DNA of 37,746 bases from an uncultured Bacteroidales bacterium (GCA_905233475.1 CAJOEN010000011.1:1-37746), one strand, 5' to 3'. Positions 8,178-17,461 are shown, numbered from the stretch's first letter. The notes: generated from the letters alone by a model not told the origin. A program made the numbers and translations.

Positions 8178-9650
8178 CTAATTGTTCGCTATTATTGCAA
8201 GCAAGAGTTTTTCAATCTTTGGTCTTACTACCGAAAGCTGGGCTGTTTGGTTGTTCACTAATATCGAGAAACAAATCTTATCGCCGTTGGAACGTGTGGC
8301 ATATCCCGCGTAAGAAGTGACTCCCGTCATAGTACCTGTTTTCAGGTACATTTCGGCGTTTTGCGGAACAAGGTTTTTGAGCATATTACGTACCGTTCCG
8401 TTTTCACCAACCTTTGGCAATGTTTTGCGAAAATCGTTGTAATAGTCGGTTTGAAACACCGCCGCAAGGAAATCCGTAAAGAAACGTGCCGTTGCGAGAC
8501 CATTTTTCGAAAGTCCCGAACCATCGACGATATTCACAGCCGAGACATCCAACTTTTTATCACTCAGATATTTATTCACCGCCTGTGTGCCATTTTTAAA
8601 ATTGCCCTTGCCATAGAGCTTACTGCCAAGTAACTTGAAAATGCTTTCGGCGTAAAGATTGTTGCTCGCCATATTGGTATATTGTGCTATTATGGAATAA
8701 ATCACTGAGTAATAATCAAATATAACGGTTGTCTTTTTGGCGTCGGATTTTTCCTCCGAAGCATGGAAAGTTACATTCAGACCTTTGTTGCGAAGATATA
8801 CCGAAAATAGTTCGGCACAGGTTTTACCCGGATTAGGAAGAGCGCCGCGCACCTTGAAATTATTTTTGCCCAAAGGCACTGTTCCGGTATAGTAACGCAT
8901 TGAGGATGTGGGAGTACCGTAAATCACTACTTGGTCGCCGGAGTTGGCCGGGCCTGTAGTTACCATGTTTTGTGCCCTCACGTCGATACCTTTCGGCTGC
9001 AAGTGGTCAATGGTGGCCGCATAGCCCTCGCGCTTATCGGGATTGAAGAATACGAAGTACATGTTTTCGTGGAAGTTAAATCCTGTGGCACCGCAACCGT
9101 AGTAGTTGCCCACATCACCCCACAGCCACGAGTCGTGCAACTGAGGCCCGTCGAAAATCGAGGCATCGCAAACCACTTTTCCGTTTACGCTGTTGATTCC
9201 CACTTTTTTCAAAGCCTTGTACCACAGGCGAAAAAGCGTGTCCATCGACGTTTGGCGGTAACGGTACGAGCCCAGCAGGGGATCGCCGCCGCCCACGAGC
9301 ACCAAATCGCCGTTTAGCACACCGTCGGAAGTGATACTGCCCGTGTACCCAAGCGAGGTTTTGAAACGGTAACCTTTGCCGAGATACTCGAAACCTGCGG
9401 CAGTGGTGAACAATTTCATAAGTGAAGCCGGGGACAACAAACGGTCGGCATCGTATGAGTACTCTTCCTTGTCTTGGGTGATATTGTAAACGCTCACCGC
9501 TACGGAGGCGTGTTTCAACTGACTGTCGGAGGTGATTTTCTTAACCTCGTCGGCAAGTTTCTTGTTTTGTGCCAACACCGTTCCGCAAGGTAGCAAAAGG
9601 GTGGCTAACGATAATATCAAAGTACTATAAATCAGTCTTTTGGTCATCAT
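8178..9650 (-). CDS. dacB: D-alanyl-D-alanine carboxypeptidase/endopeptidase (PBP4, S13 family)
   Basis: DacB-type PBP4 enzymes trim peptidoglycan stem peptides and cut cross-links in the periplasm. The 490-residue protein has a signal peptide (about 1-28, ending VLAQ) and all three penicillin-binding motifs: SLMK (S76, K79), SNN (329-331) and KTG (437-439). The long insert between the first two motifs is typical of family S13. The coding region overlaps the end of engB by 26 bases if the first of two adjacent Met codons is used (9650), or 23 bases with the second (9647). It is the last gene of the glsA-glsB-engB-dacB unit. Confidence 0.93.
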   Translation of the reverse strand: MMTKRLIYSTLILSLATLLLPCGTVLAQNKKLADEVKKITSDSQLKHASVAVSVYNITQDKEEYSYDADRLLSPASLMKLFTTAAGFEYLGKGYRFKTSLGYTGSITSDGVLNGDLVLVGGGDPLLGSYRYRQTSMDTLFRLWYKALKKVGINSVNGKVVCDASIFDGPQLHDSWLWGDVGNYYGCGATGFNFHENMYFVFFNPDKREGYAATIDHLQPKGIDVRAQNMVTTGPANSGDQVVIYGTPTSSMRYYTGTVPLGKNNFKVRGALPNPGKTCAELFSVYLRNKGLNVTFHASEEKSDAKKTTVIFDYYSVIYSIIAQYTNMASNNLYAESIFKLLGSKLYGKGNFKNGTQAVNKYLSDKKLDVSAVNIVDGSGLSKNGLATARFFTDFLAAVFQTDYYNDFRKTLPKVGENGTVRNMLKNLVPQNAEMYLKTGTMTGVTSYAGYATRSNGDKICFSILVNNQTAQLSVVRPKIEKLLLAIIANN

Positions 9651-10248
9651 TCCAATAATTTTTGTTCATTTTTTCGATGGTGTCAAGAATTGTGTCGCGG
9701 CCATAGCCCGTTACCGAGGAGGAAAGCAACATTTCCGGCAATTCCTCCCAATCCTGCAACATACGCCGTTTGAATTTGGCAATGTTTTGCATTGTCTCAC
9801 CGTGTTTCTGTTTATCGGTTTTTGTAAAAACAATCATAAGAGGAATACCGTTTTCACCAAGAAAGTCAATAAATTCAATGTCAATTTCTTGCGGTGGTAT
9901 CCGAGAATCAACGAGCACAAAAACGCACATAAGGTTGGAGCGGTTAAGCAGGTAGCCTTTCATCATTTTTGTCCATTTTTCGCGCTGGGCTCTGGAAATT
10001 CGCGCATAGCCGTAGCCGGGGAGATCCACAAGGTACCATTCGCCATTTATTTCGAAATGGTTGATAAGCTGCGTTTTACCGGGTTGCACGCTGGTTTTTG
10101 CCAATTTGCCATTGCCTGTGAGCATATTTATCAACGACGATTTTCCAACGTTGGAGCGTCCCACAAAGGCGTACTCGGGTTTTTGTGGCGGCGGACACTT
10201 GCGGTAATCGCTGTTGCTAATGACAAATGTGGCGTTTTTTACAATCAT
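9625..10248 (-). CDS. engB: Ribosome biogenesis GTP-binding protein EngB/YsxC
   Basis: EngB is a small TRAFAC GTPase needed for late assembly of the large ribosomal subunit. The 207-residue length is typical. Motifs are G1 GRSNVGKSS (30-38), G2 PGKT (56-59), G3 DLPGYGYA (75-82), G4 TKTD (142-145) and G5 SSVTG near 177-181. The start overlaps the stop of glsB by 4 bases and its end overlaps dacB, so translation is probably coupled along the unit. Confidence 0.95.
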   Translation of the reverse strand: MIVKNATFVISNSDYRKCPPPQKPEYAFVGRSNVGKSSLINMLTGNGKLAKTSVQPGKTQLINHFEINGEWYLVDLPGYGYARISRAQREKWTKMMKGYLLNRSNLMCVFVLVDSRIPPQEIDIEFIDFLGENGIPLMIVFTKTDKQKHGETMQNIAKFKRRMLQDWEELPEMLLSSSVTGYGRDTILDTIEKMNKNYWNDDQKTDL

Positions 10249-11324
10249 TGTTGCGATGGATTTTCGTTGTTGGCAGGGTCGTTTTTCTTCGCACGACGAG
10301 CACGGCTACGTTTGCTTATCTCGGTAAACTTAAGTTTAGACCAATCTATATTGAAAAACAGCGGACGCTTGAAATAGCGGTTGCGGTCGCGGTACGAGAG
10401 CAAATGACGGTCTTTCTTTTCGGGATAGATGTCGCCCAAAGTAACAAGTATGCCCGTTTCATCGACACTGCCGAAAGGCTCGTTGATGGCGGTGCCAAAC
10501 GAAATCATGGTGGACGAAAGGTTCATGTAGGCGTTTATCAGCGGCGGCACGGCACTTCCAAGTCCACGTACCTGACGCACAAGTATCTGATAATCTTCCT
10601 TGTAGTTGTGTCCGTCGAACATCTTTACAAGCTCGTTGTAGTCCGAAGAAATTTTCATCGGGTCGAAAGGCCATACAAGTCCGTCGCGGTCGGGGAAATG
10701 TTTTTGATAGAAATAAAGTACATAGTCCTTGGCCTTGGGGTTCATTTGCGGATACATAGTTACTTTGCCGAAAAAATATTTGGTGTTGGGCATTTCCACG
10801 GCTATAGTGCCAAGTCCGTCCCAAAGGTTGTCGAGTGAGTACATTCCCTTTCGCAAATTGTTGGACGGCTGATAGTCGGGTTGCACAAACGAGCGTCCAA
10901 GTTCCACTGTGTAAGGCAAATAATCTTCCACAAACTTGTCGGTAAAATGGAAAAGTTCGGCAGTAGGACTGAAAAAAGTGCCGTCCACTTTACGTAAGAT
11001 ATTGGAACCGTGTATGAAACGGTATCCACCGACGATTTCCTCATCTTCCGGATTCCAAACAAAAAGTTGCTTGAAGCAGTGCGGTTCGGGAGCCGTGTCA
11101 AAATCGTCGATGTCCACCTCTTTGCCCGTGCCTCCGCCCTCTTTGGCGAAGCTAATCTCGCGCAGGCGGCCTATCTCGCGCATAATGTTGGGAGAATGTT
11201 CGGCGGTGGTAACGTAAATCTCGTTGTTGCCGAAATTGGAACGCCGCAGAAAAATATCACGTTTCAGTTCTTTCTTTATCAAATCTTTATCAACAGGGGG
11301 GATTATATAACTAAGATCGTTCAT
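10245..11324 (-). CDS. glsB: GNAT-family N-acyltransferase, GlsB-like (glycine lipid synthesis)
   Basis: The 359-residue cytosolic protein resembles the hemolysin-like/OlsB-type N-acyltransferases. In Bacteroides, GlsB transfers a 3-hydroxyacyl chain to glycine to make the lyso-glycine lipid. The visible core is PHCFKQLFVWNPEDEEIVGGYRF (about 82-104), the family's strand-turn-strand, followed by YTVELGRSFVQPDYQ (about 137-151), the acyl-binding segment seen in OlsB-like enzymes. A lysine/arginine-rich tail (RSRARRAKK) ends the protein. It lies 6 bases after glsA, the O-acyltransferase, and this pairing is the strongest support for the assignment. Confidence 0.8.
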   Translation of the reverse strand: MNDLSYIIPPVDKDLIKKELKRDIFLRRSNFGNNEIYVTTAEHSPNIMREIGRLREISFAKEGGGTGKEVDIDDFDTAPEPHCFKQLFVWNPEDEEIVGGYRFIHGSNILRKVDGTFFSPTAELFHFTDKFVEDYLPYTVELGRSFVQPDYQPSNNLRKGMYSLDNLWDGLGTIAVEMPNTKYFFGKVTMYPQMNPKAKDYVLYFYQKHFPDRDGLVWPFDPMKISSDYNELVKMFDGHNYKEDYQILVRQVRGLGSAVPPLINAYMNLSSTMISFGTAINEPFGSVDETGILVTLGDIYPEKKDRHLLSYRDRNRYFKRPLFFNIDWSKLKFTEISKRSRARRAKKNDPANNENPSQQ

Positions 11325-11330
11325 AAGTTA

Positions 11331-12191
11331 CTATTTTTCAAAATGTTTGTTGGGGTCATCGTTCAGTTGGTACACATATTCGCGCACTTTGGCGGCCCAC
11401 TGTTCGGGTTTTAATGTTTTGTCGAAAGTGGTATGCGGTATGGTGGGGCCAAAAATCAGGCGTATCTTGCTGTTTCTCATACGAAACATCTCGCTCGGCA
11501 ACAGCAGCTGCTCGAAATTGAAGCCTATGTGCAAAGCTTTGCGGATGTTGGCCCAGCGGTAGAAACGCTTGGAGTTTTGCGCATCTACGTACACCGGTGT
11601 AATGTCGCGGCTGTAGCGTATCGACTTTTTGACGAAAGTTTTTTTCCATTCCAAATCGCGGATAACGCCTTTCTGTTTGCGGGAACATAGTCCTGCAGGG
11701 AAATATAGCAAAGTGTTCTGTCCGGCAAAAGCCTCTTCGAGAGCAGCGACATTTTGACCATTTTTGCCGAATTTGTTGATAGGCACGAAACTCTGTCGCA
11801 GTCCGGGGAGATATAAAAGAATGTCGTTTACCGGGAAAAGAATGTCGGGACGTGTGCGTCCCACTTCGGCAATGAGCGCCATGCCGTCCACGCCGCCGAG
11901 CGGATGGTTGCCCACTATCATGGGGTTGGCCGATGTTGGTATGTTTTGCGGGTTAACAATCTCTATTTCCACATTGAGGTCGGCGAGAATATTTTGGGCA
12001 AACTCCGGACCGAACTTGTCGCGGTACTTATATATATAATAATTCAACTCATCCACATGCAACAGGCATTTGGCTCCATTGATTATAAAACGTGGCAAAA
12101 AGCGGTACAGACGCTCACTTTTGGACTTTATCACCTTGTCCAAATCTATGTAATGTTCGTCAATTTCAATATTTTCAGTGTTTGTGGCCAT
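11331..12191 (-). CDS. glsA: PlsC-type O-acyltransferase, GlsA-like (glycine lipid synthesis)
   Basis: The 286-residue protein belongs to the lysophospholipid acyltransferase superfamily. In Bacteroides, GlsA adds the second fatty acyl chain to the hydroxyl of the lyso-glycine lipid. The catalytic motif region is GNHPLGGVDG (94-103), in which His96 and Asp102 are separated by five residues, not the four of the classical HX4D motif. A second block, LLYFPAGLCSRKQKG, corresponds to the substrate-phosphate/EGTR-type motif with PAG in place of EGT. It is first in the unit and directly precedes glsB. A divergent promoter pair lies upstream. Confidence 0.8.
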   Translation of the reverse strand: MATNTENIEIDEHYIDLDKVIKSKSERLYRFLPRFIINGAKCLLHVDELNYYIYKYRDKFGPEFAQNILADLNVEIEIVNPQNIPTSANPMIVGNHPLGGVDGMALIAEVGRTRPDILFPVNDILLYLPGLRQSFVPINKFGKNGQNVAALEEAFAGQNTLLYFPAGLCSRKQKGVIRDLEWKKTFVKKSIRYSRDITPVYVDAQNSKRFYRWANIRKALHIGFNFEQLLLPSEMFRMRNSKIRLIFGPTIPHTTFDKTLKPEQWAAKVREYVYQLNDDPNKHFEK

Positions 12192-12214
12192 ATTTTTCAG
12201 TTAAAAACAATCTG

Positions 12215-12222
12215 CAAAGATA
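12215..12222 (-). promoter_or_regulatory. -7 promoter box for glsA-glsB-engB-dacB
   Basis: On the minus strand this reads TATCTTTG, an exact TAnnTTTG. A start near 12208 gives a leader of about 16 bases before the glsA ATG. It is back to back with the plus-strand box at 12255-12262, so the two units may compete for or share regulation. Confidence 0.6.
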
Positions 12223-12254
12223 GCATTTTTTACTGATTTATGCAATTTTTTTAG

Positions 12255-12262
12255 TACATTTG
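12255..12262 (+). promoter_or_regulatory. -7 promoter box for polysaccharide deacetylase unit
   Basis: TACATTTG matches TAnnTTTG exactly. Transcription would begin near 12269, after the in-frame GTG at 12265, which argues for the ATG at 12331 as the start of the deacetylase gene and a leader of about 62 bases. Confidence 0.6.
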
Positions 12263-12330
12263 CAGTGTGGAGATTCTGTCGCCAGCCGAAACAAACTCCT
12301 AAAACAAAATACTTTATACAATTGCACGGT

Positions 12331-13650
12331 ATGCCGAAATTGCATATAAAAATCCCGAACAACAATGTTGAAGAGCGCAAATACATCATCTCCACGCTCT
12401 TGGTAAATTTCTTGCATTTCCCCGAACCCGACTTCATTACTATCGAAAGTAACTGTACCACAATAACTTTCGGCGAAAAATCAATTATTTTCGAAGACCA
12501 TTTCTGGAACACCCACCCCGAGCCGCTTTCGTATCTGAGCGCCGACAACCTCCCCCACCCCACCCTCTGCACAAACCCTTTCACTCCCGAAAAAGACATC
12601 GTTGCCATATATGGCGATGGAAAGTGCGAAATCTCTAAAAACACAATTGACTGTGGCATAGACATTTGGGCATCGGCTTTCTTTATGCTGACACGTTGGG
12701 AGGAGTACGTTTGTCCCGCCCGCGACGAACACGGACGTTTCCCTGCTACAGCAAGTACCACACTGAAACACAATTTCTTACACCGACCAATTGTAAATGA
12801 GTACGCCGAAATGCTACGGAATATGTTGGCCAGGCTCGGATTTGAAACTCCGACACAAAGCACTAATCCTCAACTAATTCCGACACACGACATTGACATA
12901 CTTCAGGCCAACTGCCGACTGAAATCTTTTGCCGGCGACCTGCTAAAACGCCACGACCTGAAAATGGCTCTCTCCCGTTTCGGCGAGCCTCGCGACGTTT
13001 ACGACACTTTCGACTTTCTGATGGACAAATCGGAAGAGGCTCGCACCAAATCCATTTTCTTTTTCATGGCCTCCGACCACCGCGAGGGACATTCCGACAA
13101 CTATCTGAATACCAAAAAGTTTTCGCAGACCATCGAAAAAATCAAAAAACGTGGGCACGACATCGGTTTCCACGCCGGACACGGCACAGCCGACAATCCG
13201 CAACGCTATGCCGAGGAACTGCAACTGCTGAAAAAGCATACAGGCATTGTAAAATACTCCCGACAGCATTTTCTGAAATTCGACATGCCGCGCACTTTCA
13301 ACATATTGGAAGACAATGGTATAACCTACGATTTCAGTCTCGGCTACAGCGACTGCGAAGGCTACCGCTGCGGCACAGGCAACAGCTACCAAGTTTTTGA
13401 CTTTCTCAACCGCAAGACTCTGAATGTCCGCGAAGTACCGCTGATAATAATGGATACGACACTGAGATTTGCCAAAAACTTGTCACCAAACGAAGCCGAA
13501 AAACTAATTGACAGCTATTCGGAAAAAGCCCGTGCCTTCAACACAACAAATAGTTTGCTTTTCCATAACTCCAGTTTCGACAACTACCAATGGAAAGGTT
13601 GGAAACAACTGTATTCCAACATTATAGACAACATCGCCACACAGTCATGA
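12331..13650 (+). CDS. Polysaccharide deacetylase family protein
   Basis: The 439-residue protein has an N-terminal domain (about 1-180) of the kind fused to deacetylases in Bacteroidales, then a NodB-like carbohydrate esterase domain. THDID (185-189) is the metal-binding first motif, and GHDIGFHAGH (275-284) supplies the second with its histidines. RQHFLKF (311-317) corresponds to the substrate-binding Arg/His block. Such enzymes remove N- or O-acetyl groups from surface or wall polysaccharides. No signal peptide is seen, which suggests it acts on cytosolic glycan precursors. It overlaps the following glycosyltransferase by 4 bases (ATGA), so the two probably serve one glycan pathway. Confidence 0.8.
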   Translation: MPKLHIKIPNNNVEERKYIISTLLVNFLHFPEPDFITIESNCTTITFGEKSIIFEDHFWNTHPEPLSYLSADNLPHPTLCTNPFTPEKDIVAIYGDGKCEISKNTIDCGIDIWASAFFMLTRWEEYVCPARDEHGRFPATASTTLKHNFLHRPIVNEYAEMLRNMLARLGFETPTQSTNPQLIPTHDIDILQANCRLKSFAGDLLKRHDLKMALSRFGEPRDVYDTFDFLMDKSEEARTKSIFFFMASDHREGHSDNYLNTKKFSQTIEKIKKRGHDIGFHAGHGTADNPQRYAEELQLLKKHTGIVKYSRQHFLKFDMPRTFNILEDNGITYDFSLGYSDCEGYRCGTGNSYQVFDFLNRKTLNVREVPLIIMDTTLRFAKNLSPNEAEKLIDSYSEKARAFNTTNSLLFHNSSFDNYQWKGWKQLYSNIIDNIATQS

Positions 13651-14879
13651 AACAGCTTTTGATGATATTGGACCATTTTCCGCCCTCGTTTGCGCCGCGC
13701 ATGGGCTATCTTGCCAAGTATCTGAAAGATATGGGCTGGGAGGCGGTAGCATTGTCTATGCCGCACCCCACACGCGACACTGGCATGGAATTCCTTGAGG
13801 GAAACATCGAAAGCATCGTCGTAAAGCCAAAAAGCCTCAAAAAATCGAAGCTAAGTACCTTATCCAATGAACTTTACGGACTAACAAAAGCCCGTCCGCT
13901 GTGGTCGCGGAACGATGAAACTATGTACCGCCGTGCAAAAGAAATTTGCAATACACGTCGTTTCGACGCAATACTCTGCTCCACAGCGAGTTTCCATCCT
14001 CTTTACTGTGCCTCGCGACTTGCCGAAGAACTTAACATCCCTCTCCTCGCCGACCTGCGCGACATCTACGAACAGGACGACAACCTTCAGTCGAACAACG
14101 CTTTATCGTCTTTACTGCACAAACGACAGATTGCCAAACGCAACAAACTCCTCGCAAAAGCCTCGGCAGTAACCACCGTTTCATCGTGGCACAAAGATTT
14201 TTTGTCGCAGTTCAACCCCAACACCACACTGATTTTCAACGGCTTCGATGAAAGTATGTTCTCTTTCCCCCAGCCACATGAAACCGACAAATTCACAATC
14301 ACCTACACAGGCAGCATCAGGGTACACAAAAACCAGACACAGAGTCCCGAAATGCTTTTCGAGGCCATTGCCGACCTTGTGGAGAAAGGCGTTATCGAAA
14401 AAGACAATATTGCCCTGCGTTTCTACTCCGACGAGCCGTCGTTAGCATTTGTAAAACAGCTTGTTAGCAAATTCAACTTACTTTCGGTTGCGGAACTGCA
14501 CGAATGGACTGCCGCCGAGCAAATCCCCGAAATCCTTGCACAAAGCAACGTTTTGCTATTGCTTTTGTCGGAAGAAAACACCCACGGCATAGTTACCACA
14601 AAACTCTTTGAGTATATGGCCTCCAACCGCGAGATTTTGTGCATTCCCAACAGCGGCGGCGAAATAGAGAATATCATTAATCAAGCCAACGCCGGTTGCT
14701 GCATAGACAAATACCCGGAGTTACTTAACTACTTGAAATTCAAATACAACGAATGGCAAAAGAAACACTTCGTGGAAACACACACCGAACGTAATTTTGT
14801 GTCGGCGTTTTCGCGCGAGCGACAGGCCATGCAGTTTGTGAACATCCTTAATAACATAATAAAGACCAACAACTTATGA
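13647..14879 (+). CDS. Glycosyltransferase, GT4-like
   Basis: The 410-residue protein is a GT-B fold glycosyltransferase of the family 4 type. The N-terminal domain starts with LLMILDHFPPSFAPRMGYLAKYLKDMGW, a typical nucleotide-sugar GT opening with a conserved Gly-rich region. The C-terminal domain has the donor-binding block EENTHGIVTTKLFEYMAS, whose two glutamates fit the EX7E-type motif region. The start is taken at 13647, where ATGA overlaps the deacetylase stop; an upstream Met at 13590 would lie far inside the previous gene. Its stop overlaps the rarA start by 4 bases. Donor and acceptor sugars are unknown. Confidence 0.85.
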   Translation: MKQLLMILDHFPPSFAPRMGYLAKYLKDMGWEAVALSMPHPTRDTGMEFLEGNIESIVVKPKSLKKSKLSTLSNELYGLTKARPLWSRNDETMYRRAKEICNTRRFDAILCSTASFHPLYCASRLAEELNIPLLADLRDIYEQDDNLQSNNALSSLLHKRQIAKRNKLLAKASAVTTVSSWHKDFLSQFNPNTTLIFNGFDESMFSFPQPHETDKFTITYTGSIRVHKNQTQSPEMLFEAIADLVEKGVIEKDNIALRFYSDEPSLAFVKQLVSKFNLLSVAELHEWTAAEQIPEILAQSNVLLLLLSEENTHGIVTTKLFEYMASNREILCIPNSGGEIENIINQANAGCCIDKYPELLNYLKFKYNEWQKKHFVETHTERNFVSAFSRERQAMQFVNILNNIIKTNNL

Positions 14880-16132
14880 CACCATTAGCCGAACAGCTTC
14901 GTCCCACGTCGCTCGACAACTACATAGGCCAGCAACACTTGGTTGGCAAAGGCGCTATACTGCGCAACGCCATAGAAACGGGCAACATTCCGTCGATGAT
15001 ACTGTGGGGACCTCCCGGCATTGGCAAAACCACTTTGGCAAGCATTATTTCCAAAACACTGAACCGTCCTTTCCATGTACTAAGTGCCATCAGCTCAGGC
15101 GTTAAGGATGTGCGGGCGGTGATAGACGCAGCCGAGATCGAGGAAAACACCATTCTGTTCATCGACGAAATCCATCGTTTCAACAAAAATCAGCAGGACT
15201 CGCTGCTCGGAGCCGTGGAGAAAGGCACTATCACGCTTATCGGTGCCACAACCGAAAATCCGTCGTTCGAGGTAATTTCGGCATTGCTGTCGCGCTGTCA
15301 GGTGTACATACTGAAAGAGTTTGGAGCAGAGGAACTTACGCAACTGCTCAACTCGGCGGTGGAATACATACAGCAGTCGCTCGGACGCACAATGGAAGTG
15401 AAAGAGACCGAGGCGCTGTTCCGACTCTCCGGCGGCGACGCCCGCAAATTGCTCAATGCCATAGAGTTGCTACTAAACAGCACTGCCGAGCCTACCGTCG
15501 TTATCGACAACGACCGCGTGTTGAACGTGATACAGAAAAACCTTGCCATCTACGACAAAAAAGGCGAGATGCACTACGACATTATTTCGGCTTTCATCAA
15601 ATCCATGCGCGGCAGTGACCCAAATGCGGCCGTGTATTGGCTTGCGCGAATGATAGAGGGCGGCGAGGACCCGCTGTTTATCGCACGCAGGATGCTTATT
15701 TTCGCCTCGGAGGACATTGGCAACTCCAATCCCAACGCCTTACTTCTTGCCAACACCTGTTTCGATGCAGTAAACAAGATAGGCTATCCCGAATGTCGCA
15801 TCGTACTTTCGCAAACCGTTGTATATCTGGCATCTTCGGTGAAAAGCAACAGCACCTACATGGCCATCGACAACGCCCTTGCCACTGTACAAAAGACCGG
15901 CGACCTGCCCGTGCCGCTGCACATACGCAACGCCCCCACCAAACTGATGAAAGACCTCGGCTACCACAAAGGCTACAAATACGCCCACGACTACACGGGC
16001 AATTTCGTGGAGCAGGAGTTCCTTCCCGACCAACTGCAAGGCACTCGTTTCTACGAGCCCGGCGACAATCCCCGCGAACGCGAGACTCGTAAGCTCCTCG
16101 CCGAACGCTGGAAAGAAAAATACGGTTATTAA
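14876..16132 (+). CDS. rarA: Replication-associated recombination protein A (AAA+ ATPase)
   Basis: RarA (MgsA/WRNIP1 family) is a clamp-loader-like AAA+ ATPase that acts at stalled replication forks. The 418-residue length is typical. Motifs are Walker A GPPGIGKTT (45-53), Walker B ILFIDEIH (93-100), sensor 1 GATTENP (123-129) and the arginine-finger SR (139-140). The C-terminal tetramerisation region (MHYDIISAFIKSMRGSDPNAAVYWLARM) is present, and so is the characteristic PxxLRNAPTKLMK-like segment near the end. It overlaps the glycosyltransferase by 4 bases and converges on the M28 peptidase gene with only 12 bases between stops. Confidence 0.95.
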   Translation: MTPLAEQLRPTSLDNYIGQQHLVGKGAILRNAIETGNIPSMILWGPPGIGKTTLASIISKTLNRPFHVLSAISSGVKDVRAVIDAAEIEENTILFIDEIHRFNKNQQDSLLGAVEKGTITLIGATTENPSFEVISALLSRCQVYILKEFGAEELTQLLNSAVEYIQQSLGRTMEVKETEALFRLSGGDARKLLNAIELLLNSTAEPTVVIDNDRVLNVIQKNLAIYDKKGEMHYDIISAFIKSMRGSDPNAAVYWLARMIEGGEDPLFIARRMLIFASEDIGNSNPNALLLANTCFDAVNKIGYPECRIVLSQTVVYLASSVKSNSTYMAIDNALATVQKTGDLPVPLHIRNAPTKLMKDLGYHKGYKYAHDYTGNFVEQEFLPDQLQGTRFYEPGDNPRERETRKLLAERWKEKYGY

Positions 16133-16144
16133 AAACGCAACACC

Positions 16145-17434
16145 TTATAAACCAAGGGTTTCCATAACAAGCTGCCACATATCGTTATACTTGTTTATCC
16201 GACAACGCTCGCATGTGTCGTCGGGCGAGTGGTAACCGCCGTAGGCACCGCCTTTGGTAAGGATGAAAATGGCGGGACAGCCCTTTTCGGTAAAAGGATA
16301 ATGGTCGCTGTTGGCGGAATTTTTACGAGGCTCTATATCAGCCACATAGCCACGTTCAGCGTTCACGGCCTTCATCTTCTCGAAAATGGCCTTGGTGTTT
16401 TCGGCCTGGGCATTGAACACGATGATTCCGTCGTCGCCGCCGCAGAAAAGGTCTATGTTTACCATAAACTTAACCTTGCCGAGGTCGATTAATGGATTTT
16501 TGGCAAAATATTTCGACCCCATCAGCCCCGACTCCTCGCCACTGAAAAAGAGGAAAACAGTGGTGTATTCGGCCGGATGTGCGGCAAAATGACGCGCCAG
16601 GTCGAGCACTGCCGAAGCGCCGCTAGCATTGTCGTGGGCGCCAGGGTAATACACACTGCCAACCTGCCCCACATGGTCGTAATGCCCCATAAATACGATA
16701 ATGCTGTCCTTGCAGCGTGTGCCGGGCACAAAAGCGGCCACATTTTGAGTGTGATGGCAGGCATAACGGTTGTCGATACGCACCTTTATTTTTTTCGGCT
16801 GTGCCGACATCAGGTCGTTTTTTACGTATAAAACGCTGTAATCCATAGGCTTTACGTTGGCAGGTATCGACATTGCAGGCATGGATTTCACGCCAAGCAC
16901 AACGCCCGCCGAGCCGAAAGGATTTGCACCGCGTTTTATCTGATTTACAATGCGTAACACAGTCTTACTCAGTTCTTTATCTTCGCCAACATCGAGATAT
17001 ACGAAACTTTTTTGCAGGCCTCGCTTATGTTCGTTGCAAAATTGTTGAACCTTGTAGCTGTCGTCAATCGCTTTTACGTTGAAATACAACATTTTGTACT
17101 TGCCGTTGCAGGCTTTCGAGGTTGCTACCGGACTAAAATCCACACCTTGGACAAGATTTTTGCCGTCAAGACTTAGCTTCACCTTGCCGTCCAAAATACA
17201 GGTATTGAAAGTGTAATGCTGTTTGTAGCCTTCGGCAAGAGGCTGAGCACCAACATTTTTCAGTTTTGCGGCAAGATAGTCGGCGGCGAGGCTGTCGCCA
17301 CGAAAAGCGGCGCTGCGGCCATGAAACTGCGGCGAGGTGAGGTCCCTTATGGTGTTCCTCACAAAAACACTGTCCTGTGCTTTAATTGGAAGCACCGTAA
17401 GCAAAATTGGCAAAAGAAATAATATCTTTCTCAT
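16145..17434 (-). CDS. M28-family zinc aminopeptidase, exported
   Basis: The 429-residue protein has a signal peptide (about 1-20, ending IKAQ) and a family M28 peptidase domain in the second half. Ligands of the two zinc ions are visible in order: HYD (251-253), AHDNASG with D268, GEESG with E300/E301, NIDLF with D328 and SDHYPF with H378. Such enzymes remove amino acids from peptide ends in the periplasm or outside. The first 240 residues carry an inserted PA-like or protease-associated region (KAIDDSYKVQQFCNE and following). It lies between rarA and gcvH. No exact promoter box was found directly upstream. Confidence 0.85.
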   Translation of the reverse strand: MRKILFLLPILLTVLPIKAQDSVFVRNTIRDLTSPQFHGRSAAFRGDSLAADYLAAKLKNVGAQPLAEGYKQHYTFNTCILDGKVKLSLDGKNLVQGVDFSPVATSKACNGKYKMLYFNVKAIDDSYKVQQFCNEHKRGLQKSFVYLDVGEDKELSKTVLRIVNQIKRGANPFGSAGVVLGVKSMPAMSIPANVKPMDYSVLYVKNDLMSAQPKKIKVRIDNRYACHHTQNVAAFVPGTRCKDSIIVFMGHYDHVGQVGSVYYPGAHDNASGASAVLDLARHFAAHPAEYTTVFLFFSGEESGLMGSKYFAKNPLIDLGKVKFMVNIDLFCGGDDGIIVFNAQAENTKAIFEKMKAVNAERGYVADIEPRKNSANSDHYPFTEKGCPAIFILTKGGAYGGYHSPDDTCERCRINKYNDMWQLVMETLGL

Positions 17435-17461
17435 AGCACATTATGTTTCAATAATATAAAA

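Noticed and set aside
12265-12330. Upstream GTG start extending the deacetylase by 22 residues
   Set aside because: The GTG lies 3 bases after the -7 box, before the expected transcription start, and the extension shows no conserved features.
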